From Methanococcoides methylutens MM1 (GTDB taxonomy: Archaea > Halobacteriota > Methanosarcinia > Methanosarcinales > Methanosarcinaceae): a stretch of DNA of 64,000 nucleotides. Where the stretch lies: positions 496,001 to 560,000 of the forward strand of contig NZ_CP009518.1 in NCBI RefSeq assembly GCF_000970325.1, given 5' to 3'. Position 1 is the first letter of the stretch; each line of letters begins with the position of its first letter. The notes beneath the pieces were generated by a model. It did no database searches and was not told where the DNA came from. It saw only the letters and a program-made list of their open reading frames with translations. The translations under genes and the position numbers were made by a program. Positions 1 through 8,471 of the stretch are shown here, one piece after another.

Positions 1-32
1 AAACCCAAAAGTTTAGATTCTACTGCTTTCAT
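1..32 (-). CDS. Start of a third hsd-operon gene, probably HsdR (partial)
   Basis: Only eleven codons are inside the window (reads MKAVESKLLGF on the minus strand). Its ATG overlaps the TGA stop of hsdS in an ATGA arrangement, so it is translationally coupled to the specificity subunit. In type I restriction operons the gene after hsdM and hsdS is usually hsdR, the helicase-nuclease subunit, but too little is visible to confirm that here. The assignment is positional inference. Confidence 0.45.
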   Translation of the reverse strand, partial: MKAVESKLLG

Positions 33-1234
33 ACGATAATCTCCCCACTCATTAATTTAGGAAGCAAAATATCACGAGCTTCCTGAAGTTTTTGGTTTTG
101 AATATAAAGATTTAACCATTGATCAAATACAGGAGTTAATGCATCATTAAAAATATAGATTAGTTGTGATGGTGGCATCAACATTGGAAAAGAACGTATA
201 ATTTGTTGATTGATGTTGTTTTGAGCTGCTCCCATTGAAAGGCCAACAAGTGTTTGCTTGTTTTCTAGGAAAAAAAGAAATGAATGCATAAAGCTAGCCC
301 TTGGGTCCTTTGCCATAATTGCACAACAAGCTTGATTAGAAGCTGCTGGACTTGCAATTATCCCTACCTGACCAATTGTTGCCCCGTACATTGCAACAAG
401 AACCGTTTTTTCAGGAAATAACTTTGCAGAAGACTTTTTTATGGCCTCTTGAGTAATCTTTTCTTCAGTATCTGTTATGAATCTATTAAGAAGCTCTTGT
501 GTCTTCACCCACTTTATCTCACCTGTAAAGAAATCTGGATTTTTTCTACTTGGAGTACCACCAGATGATGTGTCATAAAAATCAGAAACACATCCATTAT
601 CCCATCCCTCAGGCACCCCATCCATAACCTTGACGTGCTCATGGCCTGGGAAACGCAGGTTGACGAACCATTCCCTATATAGCAACCTTGCTGACTGTTC
701 GAGTAACTCAATACGACGCTGGTTGTTTTTAATAAGATTCTCATAGGCAGAGAGAATAGAAACAATACGGTGCTGAGTTGACATGTCGGGAATTGGAAAC
801 TGAAAAGAAGAGAGAACTTTAGCATTTGCATTTGGCTGTGCCGCTCCACTAACACGTGAAAGAACAAAACGCTTATAAATGTTTGATTCGACAACTCGTC
901 CAACATAACCAGGATCGGCCTTTTTTGGATCAATTCGAATCCTAACGAGATAAGAAGCAAATACCGATTGTTCATCTTCTCGAATCAATTTGGCATATCC
1001 CACCGTTGCACCTGTTCGGGCAATTACAATATCACCTGGTTGGAGAGAAAACTTGGAGATATCTTTTTCTTCAATTTTACAATATGGCACGCTATCCCAA
1101 TCAATATTGAGAGGTACGATATCGGTAATTCTTAGAAACTTTGGTCCCACCTTTTTGTTAGAAGCTGAAGCAGTATATCCATATCGGGTTGACTCTGCAA
1201 TGTCAGCCAGAGAGACGAGGGGCATATTTCTCAT
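29..1234 (-). CDS. hsdS: Type I restriction-modification specificity subunit HsdS
   Basis: This 401-residue protein should recognise the bipartite DNA target of a type I restriction-modification enzyme. It has the two-repeat layout of the family: a first target recognition domain (about 1-150), a conserved helical spacer around 155-190 (STQHRIVSILSAYENLIKNN, then ARLLYREWFVNLRFPG), and a second recognition domain and spacer ending EARDILLPKLMSGEI. The length is normal for HsdS. It starts inside the end of hsdM (ATGA overlap at 1231-1234) and its stop overlaps the start of the next gene at position 32, so the three are one operon. It lies in the accessory island and is expected to be variable between strains. 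Confidence 0.95.
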   Translation of the reverse strand: MRNMPLVSLADIAESTRYGYTASASNKKVGPKFLRITDIVPLNIDWDSVPYCKIEEKDISKFSLQPGDIVIARTGATVGYAKLIREDEQSVFASYLVRIRIDPKKADPGYVGRVVESNIYKRFVLSRVSGAAQPNANAKVLSSFQFPIPDMSTQHRIVSILSAYENLIKNNQRRIELLEQSARLLYREWFVNLRFPGHEHVKVMDGVPEGWDNGCVSDFYDTSSGGTPSRKNPDFFTGEIKWVKTQELLNRFITDTEEKITQEAIKKSSAKLFPEKTVLVAMYGATIGQVGIIASPAASNQACCAIMAKDPRASFMHSFLFFLENKQTLVGLSMGAAQNNINQQIIRSFPMLMPPSQLIYIFNDALTPVFDQWLNLYIQNQKLQEARDILLPKLMSGEIIV

Positions 1235-3327
1235 ATCCCTAACTCCTCAAAATTACTTTTTATGATTGCTGCCAATTCAACTGCTTCCTCATTGAGTTCC
1301 TCGAGTTCGATGTGGATATCTCTCAATGCTTCCTCAAAATCAAAATCCCCATCCACTTCTTCAGGAGCTATACCAACATATCTTCCAGGAGTAAGACTCC
1401 AATCTGATTCCTTAATCTTGTCCTTGGTAACAATGCTACACAAACCAGGCACATCAACAAACTGTGCGTCAGGGAAACGGGATAAGAGCCACAGGATCTG
1501 GCGGTAGAAGTAAACCGTAAGCTTGAGCTGCTCGACCACATCCTTGCGCTTAGCATCCAGCTCTTTGACCAGTTTACCAACAGCACGCTTTTCCCATATA
1601 TTTCGAGTACCGGCATTTGCCTCTTTCTCGACGGAATCCACAAGTCTGGATGCAAGCTTGTAGACCAGGTCCACATCCTTTATGAGATCATGGCAGGATG
1701 TTGCAAGCTCCTCGAGTTTCCCGAACAACTTTTTCTGGTCCTCAAAGTCCTGTTCACAGGATTCGCTCCAATCCGTTGCAATACGAGATTCCAGTTGTTC
1801 CACTGTCTGGAAATAGGCAGATGATACATCTTCATACTCTTTCAACAATTCAAAAGATGGAGATTCTTCTGATATTTCCCCAAGGAATGGTGTGGTGGCT
1901 GTTTTCAATTTATCATAAGCATCTTGGAAAGGTGCGGCTACTTCGGTTATGGATGCAGCCTCTGTGAGCGTGCGGTCGAGATAGCTTTGTACCAAGGCGA
2001 TGAAGCGTTCGGTTTGTCCACGGTAAAGCCAGACTATGGATGTAAGATTCTGGAGCTGCTCAGGTGAGAAATCGTATATCTTACGTGTTACTATCCGGTA
2101 GATGTTCCTAGCATCTATCATCAGTACCTGATCCTTGCGTTCATCGGGTTTTGCTTTGTCCAAGTGCCAGAGTTCGCAGGGGACTGTACGGGTGTAGAAG
2201 AAGTTTGAGCGTATGGAGATCATCACGTCCACTGCACCGGTCTCAATAAGCTTACGGCGCACCTCAGCTTCACCATGACCGGCACTACTGGCCTGGGAAG
2301 ACATGACAAAACCTGCACGGCCATTTTCACCAAGATATGAGTAGAAGTATGAAATCCAAAGATAATTGCCATTGGGAACTTTCTTATCCTTGTTCTCACC
2401 CGGCAAATCGAATGGTAGCCGCTCATCACCCTTGATCTTCTCGGCATCCACAAGATCCACATTGAAAGGAGGATTGGCCATGACAAAATCACAGTTAGCG
2501 AATAAAGGGCTTCCATCTTGTAAAGTGTGCTCATCCTCATAGTATGTGTTTGCTTCACGGATGTCACCTTCCAGACCATGGACAGCAAGGTTCATCTTTG
2601 CAAAGCGGATAGTAGTAGCGGTCTTTTCCTGACCATAGAACGTGACCTTATGAGCAGTATCTTCACCGTGTGCTTCTATGAAATGACTTGACTGGACGAA
2701 CATCCCGCCTGACCCACATGCAGGATCAAAGACAACACCGTGGTCTGGTTCTATGACGTTGACAATGGTCTGAACCAAGGATGGAGGTGTAAAGAACTCT
2801 CCACTATCCTGTGCTCCCTGAATTGCGAATTTCATTAAGAAGTATTCGTAGATCCGTCCGAACACATCACCAGTGGCTGTACGCAGTGCCTCACTATCAA
2901 ATGTACGTAGCAACTCTTCCAGCACATCACGCTCAAAAATATCATATTCTTTAGGTAGCTGACCAGCTAAAGGCTTGAACTCTTCCTCAATTGCTTCCAT
3001 GGCTTCGACCAAGGCATTGCCAAGATTTTCTTCTTGGGGAAGGTTCAGCAGATTGGAATACTGTGCTTTCTCTGGCAGCATGAGAGCACGTCTTTTATGG
3101 AAATCGGCCTTGACAAGAGGACGTTTTGCCATTTTTCCAGCTTTCTGGTCAGCTTCTATTTGAGCCAAAGCAGCTTCATAACGATTAGAGGCATGCCGAA
3201 GGAAAATCATACCCAATACGGGCATAGAGTATTCTGTTGATGTTAGTTTTGAGTTTGCACGAAGGTTATCTGCAGCAGACCAAAGGCTGGCTTCCAGCTG
3301 GCTAATGTCTTTGAATGCATCGGACAT
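1231..3327 (-). CDS. hsdM: Type I restriction-modification DNA methyltransferase HsdM
   Basis: This is the adenine-N6 methyltransferase subunit of the type I system. The N-terminal helical domain (MSDAFKDISQLEASLW..., about 1-150) precedes the catalytic domain. The S-adenosylmethionine motif DPACGSGGMFV and the catalytic NPPFNV motif are both intact. The C-terminal 250 residues are rich in charged helices and are longer than in the shortest family members. Start choice: ATG codons lie at 3345, 3333 and 3327; the last is preferred because a GGTGAT ribosome binding site sits five bases before it. hsdS follows with a 4-base overlap. Confidence 0.95.
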   Translation of the reverse strand: MSDAFKDISQLEASLWSAADNLRANSKLTSTEYSMPVLGMIFLRHASNRYEAALAQIEADQKAGKMAKRPLVKADFHKRRALMLPEKAQYSNLLNLPQEENLGNALVEAMEAIEEEFKPLAGQLPKEYDIFERDVLEELLRTFDSEALRTATGDVFGRIYEYFLMKFAIQGAQDSGEFFTPPSLVQTIVNVIEPDHGVVFDPACGSGGMFVQSSHFIEAHGEDTAHKVTFYGQEKTATTIRFAKMNLAVHGLEGDIREANTYYEDEHTLQDGSPLFANCDFVMANPPFNVDLVDAEKIKGDERLPFDLPGENKDKKVPNGNYLWISYFYSYLGENGRAGFVMSSQASSAGHGEAEVRRKLIETGAVDVMISIRSNFFYTRTVPCELWHLDKAKPDERKDQVLMIDARNIYRIVTRKIYDFSPEQLQNLTSIVWLYRGQTERFIALVQSYLDRTLTEAASITEVAAPFQDAYDKLKTATTPFLGEISEESPSFELLKEYEDVSSAYFQTVEQLESRIATDWSESCEQDFEDQKKLFGKLEELATSCHDLIKDVDLVYKLASRLVDSVEKEANAGTRNIWEKRAVGKLVKELDAKRKDVVEQLKLTVYFYRQILWLLSRFPDAQFVDVPGLCSIVTKDKIKESDWSLTPGRYVGIAPEEVDGDFDFEEALRDIHIELEELNEEAVELAAIIKSNFEELGI

Positions 3328-3345
3328 CGACATCACCAGGAACAT

Positions 3346-3702
3346 ACTGTGGTAGGATATATTATTTCAGCGACGTTGCAGACGAAAACAGAAGTATGAG
3401 ATACGTTATTGTTGATCATATTGTAACCTGAAAGCTATTACTATTCTATGTGCTATAAGAATAATGATTTACTTTTGGATTGTAAGAATTTCTTTGCAAA
3501 TATCTTAGAAGGAGTATAAAACTTTTCCTATTTTATTACAATAATTCCAAAGTTAGAGGAAATATGTCATAACTATAACATTTATGTATCGACAAATAAA
3601 AAAAGAAGTAGATTCTATAAAATAATTAACTTGGCAGAAAAAATGCTTTGGAAAATAGAAAATGAGCTGGTTTAAGTTCTGAGTAGGGAAATAGGTAACA
3701 AA
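3346..3702. other. Divergent intergenic region between hsdM and the DUF429 gene
   Basis: About 350 AT-rich bases separate two divergently transcribed genes and must hold both promoters. Several TATA-like stretches are present (for example around 3515-3525 and 3595-3605), but none stands out. No gene, repeat or RNA is recognised. Confidence 0.5.
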
Positions 3703-4437
3703 ATGAACTTCATAGGTGTTGATGGTTGCAAAGGTGGTTGGTTCGCTATTCGATTTAGTGAAACAAACGATATTGATGTTGAAGTATTTTCAAATATTTC
3801 CAATCTCTGGGAGAAATACAATGAAAACTCACTCATATTGATCGATATTCCTATTGGATTGAGAGAAAAACATCCAAACGGTCGTTCATGTGATGTAGAA
3901 GCCAGGAAAATATTAGGAGCTCCAAGACAAAATTCCGTATTTCCAGTTCCAGGTAGGCAAGCTATTCATGAGAATGATTATGAATCAGCCTGTTCTGTTA
4001 ATGAAAAGCATCTTGGGAAGAGAATACCAATTTATGCATGGGGAATTGTGCCTAAAATTAGGGAAGTTGATAATTTCTTACTTAATAATCATTCTGCGAG
4101 AGAGTACATAATGGAAATTCATCCCGAACTGTGCTTTAATTTCCTTGCTGGGAGACCAATGCAGTATTCAAAAAAGGACGATGAGGGGATTACAGAGCGT
4201 TTAGAAGTTTTGAAGCAGTTCTGCCCTTCAGCAAATGAAATCTTTCAGTCATCTTTGTCACGTTTCAAGCGCAAAGAGGTTGCTGAAGATGACATATTAG
4301 ATGCACTATCGGCTGCAATTACGGCAAAATTAGGGTGCAAGTATGGATTTTCATCGATTCCTAGGGTTGATGAGTTCGATTCTAAGGGATTACCTATGCG
4401 GATGGTTTATTTTGACAACCATATACATTATTTATAA
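3703..4437 (+). CDS. DUF429 family protein (predicted RNase H-like nuclease)
   Basis: This 244-residue protein opens with MNFIGVDGCKGGWFAI, the typical DUF429 start in which the aspartate after IGV is a predicted metal ligand of an RNase H-like fold. A second acidic strand (ILIDIPIGL, about 45-53) and a C-terminal acidic segment (EDDILDALSAAITAKLG, about 205-221) fit the same fold. The biochemical role of DUF429 proteins is not established; some occur in mobile or defence neighbourhoods. It stands alone, opposite to hsdM and 53 bases before the beta-propeller gene. Confidence 0.85.
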   Translation: MNFIGVDGCKGGWFAIRFSETNDIDVEVFSNISNLWEKYNENSLILIDIPIGLREKHPNGRSCDVEARKILGAPRQNSVFPVPGRQAIHENDYESACSVNEKHLGKRIPIYAWGIVPKIREVDNFLLNNHSAREYIMEIHPELCFNFLAGRPMQYSKKDDEGITERLEVLKQFCPSANEIFQSSLSRFKRKEVAEDDILDALSAAITAKLGCKYGFSSIPRVDEFDSKGLPMRMVYFDNHIHYL

Positions 4438-4490
4438 AATCTCCAAACATTTTAGAAAATGTTTTAACTTATCAAATAAAATATGACATT

Positions 4491-5879
4491 ATGAAATGGT
4501 CAAAATCTAATATATTACTAAATAAAATAGTAATTTCCAGCTTTTCAATATTTTTGATTATCGTCCTATTTTCATCTTCTTCATCAGCTACATGGGCTTT
4601 GCATAACCACAAACTTGTAGAAATCCACTATGTGGGTGAGAGTGATTTATCAAATGATGAGCAACCGCCTCTAAGATTACTCTGGAGTCGTGACATTGGT
4701 GATTCAAAAGGTGACCCCTATTATTACGAACCAATCGTTTCAAATGAAAATGTTTATGTCCTCACTGAACAATGGGCATCAGATCATAGGGATGCATTAG
4801 TAGCTCTTAATCCTAAAACGGGGTCTTGTAATTGGTACAAGCGAATACCCGGTGATGTTGAGCTTAATGTACCTGTAATTGGAAATAATGGCATATATGT
4901 AAGCTCTTATAGATATTCTGGAGATACATGTGGCCTACACGCCATGGATTATAATAATGGCGATATTAAATGGAATGTTTCTTTTGACTCAAAAATGATA
5001 TCTCCTCCATGCTATTCAAACGGACTAATTTTTGTTTATACCTACGATTTACGCAATTGGGGTGGAAATACTATTGAAATATACGCATTGAAAGAAGATA
5101 CGGGTGATATTTATTGGGAACGATCAATAAAAGAAGACAAAACACACTACACGCCAATACAACCTACAAAACTAGTTGCCACAGACGGCTTATTATATGT
5201 ACCATCTTTGACATACCGTATTTACTGCTTGGATTCTCGTTCTGGCGAAGATATTTGGGAATCTCCTCTCGATTGTTTCCTTGAAACAAATCCTGCAGTC
5301 CATGATAACACATTATACTTTGGAACTGCAGGTGGCTATGTTTACGCCCTTGATGCCAGATATGGATATTCAAAATGGAGGTATTACGCCGGCTCTGGCT
5401 ATGATGATCATTTTTATTCTACACCAATAGTAAAGGATGGAATATTATATTCAGGCGAAATGGATCCTTATGTTACTGCTGTAGATGCTAAAACAGGCAC
5501 TGTAATGTGGGAAACTAAGGTAAAAGGAGACGTTGATTCCTCACCAGTTCTTTACGAGGATGTAATTTATGCCTCATCTTATGACTGGTATAATGATGAT
5601 ACTGGGTACCTATATGCATTTAACAGAACAACAGGTTCTCAAGAATGGGTTGTCGATGTCGGTGGTGACCCTTCATCCCCTGTAATAGATGATGGTGTAA
5701 TTTACCTTGCTACATATGGTGATATTTATGCCTTTAAGATCTTAGAAAAACCACAAAAAGTAACAATAGATAAGCAAGAAGTGGACAACCAAGAACACGA
5801 AGAATCAATGAGTATATTTGAAAGAATTTTGTCAATTATTTTTAGGCTAAACTCAAAGAATGAAATAGTTCATGGTTGA
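4491..5879 (+). CDS. Secreted PQQ-like beta-propeller repeat protein
   Basis: This 462-residue exported protein has a hydrophobic signal or anchor segment at about 14-30 followed by at least seven beta-propeller blades. Each blade carries the family signature of an A-x-D/N-x2-TG core followed by a conserved Trp, for example LVALNPKTGSCNW, LHAMDYNNGDIKW, IYCLDSRSGEDIW, VTAVDAKTGTVMW and LYAFNRTTGSQEW. This is the BamB/PQQ-type repeat, which in archaea usually serves as a cell-surface scaffold and not as a quinoprotein. No dehydrogenase catalytic residues can be pointed to. The last 45 residues lie outside the propeller and end with an amphipathic helix. Confidence 0.85.
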   Translation: MKWSKSNILLNKIVISSFSIFLIIVLFSSSSSATWALHNHKLVEIHYVGESDLSNDEQPPLRLLWSRDIGDSKGDPYYYEPIVSNENVYVLTEQWASDHRDALVALNPKTGSCNWYKRIPGDVELNVPVIGNNGIYVSSYRYSGDTCGLHAMDYNNGDIKWNVSFDSKMISPPCYSNGLIFVYTYDLRNWGGNTIEIYALKEDTGDIYWERSIKEDKTHYTPIQPTKLVATDGLLYVPSLTYRIYCLDSRSGEDIWESPLDCFLETNPAVHDNTLYFGTAGGYVYALDARYGYSKWRYYAGSGYDDHFYSTPIVKDGILYSGEMDPYVTAVDAKTGTVMWETKVKGDVDSSPVLYEDVIYASSYDWYNDDTGYLYAFNRTTGSQEWVVDVGGDPSSPVIDDGVIYLATYGDIYAFKILEKPQKVTIDKQEVDNQEHEESMSIFERILSIIFRLNSKNEIVHG

Positions 5880-5971
5880 TGGGACGATGGAGATAACTCC
5901 ATCAACCAGTTACTTTTGAATATTAAATTATTAGATGTTCAAGCTGCCCATCTGAAGGGCAGCTCATTTAA

Positions 5972-6964
5972 TCAATCTTCAATCTCATTTATTGAGAAGG
6001 TCGCAAATACCGGATAATGATCAGATACATCTGTGGTGAGCTCCTCAGATAATCCATACTCAAGGTCATATCTGAACACTCCGGAGTCACCAGTCAGGTC
6101 CGAATTGTCAGTTAGGACAATCCTGTCGTAAGTGTAGTCGGTAGATTTCGTAGTCGTATCTACAGTGTCATCAATTACCCAATGATATGCATCAAGGTCT
6201 GAAGTTGAATCTTCATCGAAATAGGAGCCATCAGCATTGAAGTCACCCATAACTACAAAATCATTTTCTTCTGGATAAACAGACTGAGCGTAGGCAAGTA
6301 CATCATCTAGGTCGTTAATCTCTTCTGTGGCCTCATCCGGGTCTGTGTGAATCACGATCAGGACAGCATCAAAGTTACCCTGAGTGGAACTAACAGCAGC
6401 AATATATGGTTGCCTGTGGAATGGGTCAGTACCTTCAGGTTCAGGATAGGTTTCAGGGATGCCTGTGATCTCTACAGTCCGCGTATTGTAGATGTATGCG
6501 TACTGTTCCTTGCTGGAAGTTCTGCCTAATCGTTCGCTGACAATATAGTCGTATTCAGAACCGTCTGTATTCACAAGATCTACAAGTTCGGGCAGGGCAG
6601 TCTGTGAAGCATCCCTGATCTCCTGAATGGCTACTACATCATATGTTCGTACAATGTCTGCAAGTACTTTCATGACTTCAGGCTTGTCTGCTTTTGAAAC
6701 CCCGAATATTTGGACGTTGAATGCACCGATGACAAGGGTTTCGCTTGGTTCTATTTGCGGAGTGTCCGCGATATCAGATTCTATATCATCTATTGTATCT
6801 GAGATATCATCCACGGTTGTTATAATGTCTTCTGCAGATTCAAGTGTATTTTCAGTAGATTCAACACAACCTGAGAATGTCAATGCAGTAACGATAAGCA
6901 GTATGATTAATATTTTCTTTATCAATTGAAACACCGATTCCAAGTTTGTATTTTCATCCCTCAT
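5972..6964 (-). CDS. Endonuclease/exonuclease/phosphatase-fold lipoprotein
   Basis: The mature protein should sit outside the cell, anchored by a lipid on the Cys of a lipobox (LTFSGC, Cys at about residue 33 from the chosen ATG at 6964; the longer frame begins with TTG). An acidic linker of about 50 residues follows. The catalytic fold shows the DNase I superfamily motifs: VIGAFNVQIFG, VVAIQEIRD (metal-binding Glu), VVMGDFNADG (Asp and Asn) and the C-terminal SDHYPVFATF with the catalytic Asp-His. It could be an extracellular nuclease or a phosphodiesterase; the substrate cannot be told. It is convergent with the propeller gene and has no partner in an operon. Confidence 0.85.
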   Translation of the reverse strand: MRDENTNLESVFQLIKKILIILLIVTALTFSGCVESTENTLESAEDIITTVDDISDTIDDIESDIADTPQIEPSETLVIGAFNVQIFGVSKADKPEVMKVLADIVRTYDVVAIQEIRDASQTALPELVDLVNTDGSEYDYIVSERLGRTSSKEQYAYIYNTRTVEITGIPETYPEPEGTDPFHRQPYIAAVSSTQGNFDAVLIVIHTDPDEATEEINDLDDVLAYAQSVYPEENDFVVMGDFNADGSYFDEDSTSDLDAYHWVIDDTVDTTTKSTDYTYDRIVLTDNSDLTGDSGVFRYDLEYGLSEELTTDVSDHYPVFATFSINEIED

Positions 6965-7096
6965 AAGTTGTTCACTCAATACCAAAGTGTGATTCTATGT
7001 TGTGGTTATTCTTGTTGTAACTTGATGGGTATGCTAAAGCCATATCTTTTATTTGGCTGCAATTTTTCATAGATCACTTCTTGGGAAGCATGTGAA

Positions 7097-7345
7097 TTAG
7101 TCAGACTTGATTGCTCTTATAATCCCATAGATGCAAAGTATGCTGAAAAATATATTGCCTACGGTACTGAATACTAAACTTCTGTATTGATCTCCCGAAG
7201 AATAAAGGGGGCTGTATTGAAAACTCCCAGCAACAAATTCTGGATGAAATAAGTTATAATAAATTTTGGTCAGAAAACTAAAAAGGAAGAAACCATAAAA
7301 AACACATGCTGCTAATTTGCCTGCTGATTTTCTTACATTTGCCAT
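7097..7345 (-). CDS. Small two-span membrane protein, unknown
   Basis: This 82-residue protein has a hydrophobic segment at about 10-30 (LAACVFYGFFLFSFLTKIYYN) and another at about 58-78 (VGNIFFSILCIYGIIRAI), with a short polar loop between them and a positively charged N terminus. A good ribosome binding site (AGGGAGAT) lies seven bases before the ATG. The family is not recognised. Confidence 0.6.
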   Translation of the reverse strand: MANVRKSAGKLAACVFYGFFLFSFLTKIYYNLFHPEFVAGSFQYSPLYSSGDQYRSLVFSTVGNIFFSILCIYGIIRAIKSD

Positions 7346-7619
7346 TTATTATCTCCCTTTACAGACGAACACTCATAAAATAATTGAATAATAAAATAAC
7401 ATAAGTCTATTTAGAATTTTCTAATTATATCTAATAATTTCACTCTGTAATGATGATTTTGCATCCGATATAACAGTTTCACGCTTTATGGATCTTCAAA
7501 TGCACATTCATAAGGCCACACTTCCATTTCTTTTTTCATACGTGTGTTTCCAAAATCAGAGCAAGCAATGGAAAATAGGGTACACCATATATGCATAACA
7601 CCCCCTTCATATTTTGAAG

Positions 7620-7940
7620 CGAAGTTAAGCACTCTGAAACCGGTTCAAAATTTCGTGCTCAATCCACTCTGCATCGTAGACCCCATGGTCTTATGTTCTT
7701 CATTTCTACCGGTTTACAACTATAACAGAATAAGTGGGGGACTGAGGTACGAGTCCTAAGTTGAGTTACACCTTATCAGACGAGATTTCGAGTCTCGGGG
7801 GATGACTCTGAGGGGAGGTCGTGAGTGGACTGGCGAAGGCAGATATCGCATTTTCTTGGGTATCAGTCTATTATCAGATGGATTTATCCTGGTGTTTCCC
7901 CGGCCAGAGACTATCCTCCGGACCCGGTCAGCTTAAACCT
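7620..7940 (-). ncRNA. Candidate structured RNA closed by a long-range helix
   Basis: On the minus strand the two ends can form a helix: 7936-7931 pairs with 7630-7625 (6 bp), 7930-7928 with 7637-7635 (3 bp), and 7927-7924 with 7643-7640 (4 bp). Inside lie smaller hairpins, for example 7681-7692 and the segment around 7781-7797. Some motifs resemble RNase P RNA in the right order: AAGCTGACC at the 5' end, GGAGGATAGTC soon after, GTAAAC further on, and GAGCACGAAA...GAACCGG before the 3' end. The P2/P3 region and an exact catalytic core are missing, so this is not called RNase P. Strand and function are inference. Confidence 0.3.
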
Positions 7941-8145
7941 ATATCTTCGGTAATAAAGTGGTTGATGCGCGTTTGATTTTCTAAGATTTTTTTCATACCT
8001 ACAGACTTACCTCACTATAATATTTCATGGACTTGGGTGTGGGTATGGAAATGGATTTTTTCTGGACGGAGGAATAGAACACCTCACTCCCTCTCGTTTC
8101 CAGGTGTATTGTCCATGTATAACAATAAATGATGAAAGGAGTTGA

Positions 8146-8190
8146 CGGAACCCAATGCCTATGATTGGGGCTGCATGTCTCAGGGTTCCG
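8146..8190. other. Strong stem-loop in the gene-free stretch
   Basis: CGGAACCC at 8146-8153 pairs perfectly with GGGTTCCG at 8183-8190, and an inner hairpin (AAT...ATT around 8154-8166) can form within the loop. There is no T-run after it on either strand, so it is not an obvious terminator. Confidence 0.45.
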
Positions 8191-8298
8191 GCAGTCGAGA
8201 GTCATAAGTAAATCTCCACGACATATTGTTAGATAACATCAATTTACGAGGATTGTCCAGCCAGATTAAAGAACTAACTAAAAAATATTTCAAATTGC

Positions 8299-8314
8299 AA
8301 AAGTATATATTTTC
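8299..8314 (+). promoter_or_regulatory. Probable TATA box of the nuclease/ATPase operon
   Basis: An AAAGTATATATTTT element lies about 160 bases before the first ATG of the three-gene operon, in an AT-rich leader. It is the clearest TATA-like sequence upstream of that operon. Assignment rests on position and base pattern only. Confidence 0.4.
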
Positions 8315-8471
8315 TAGACTCTAACTTTATTATTGCAATTAATCATAATAATTTATGATGTTGGAATTGTTACAAGGAACCAATTAACATTCAGTTGAAT
8401 TGGTAAATCATTCAAAAAACTGCAAAAATGGTTGATTGCGACTTCATGATAATTAGGAGTGGGTGGGATTT

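Larger units (their letters stand above)
7346..8471. other. 1.1-kb gene-free stretch before the nuclease/ATPase operon
   Basis: No convincing protein gene is present on either strand; the short frames have no ribosome binding site or recognisable protein. The middle (about 7560-8220) is noticeably richer in G and C than the AT-rich flanks and is full of inverted repeats, including a long-range helix (7625-7643 with 7924-7936) and an 8-bp stem at 8146-8190. The right end holds the probable promoter of the downstream operon. Confidence 0.6.

Noticed and set aside
7741-7753. A 13-base match (ACTGAGGTACGAG) to the 5S rRNA genes, with a GAAGTTAAGC-like segment about 110 bases upstream
   Set aside because: The rest does not align with 5S rRNA and helix I is absent. 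The match sits in a short hairpin and is probably chance.
7620-7940. Calling this segment RNase P RNA outright
   Set aside because: The 5' region lacks room for P2/P3 and the conserved core motifs are inexact. It is kept only as a structured RNA candidate.
7999-8205. A 68-codon minus-strand frame upstream of the nuclease/ATPase operon
   Set aside because: It runs through the strong stem-loop and has no ribosome binding site or recognisable protein features.
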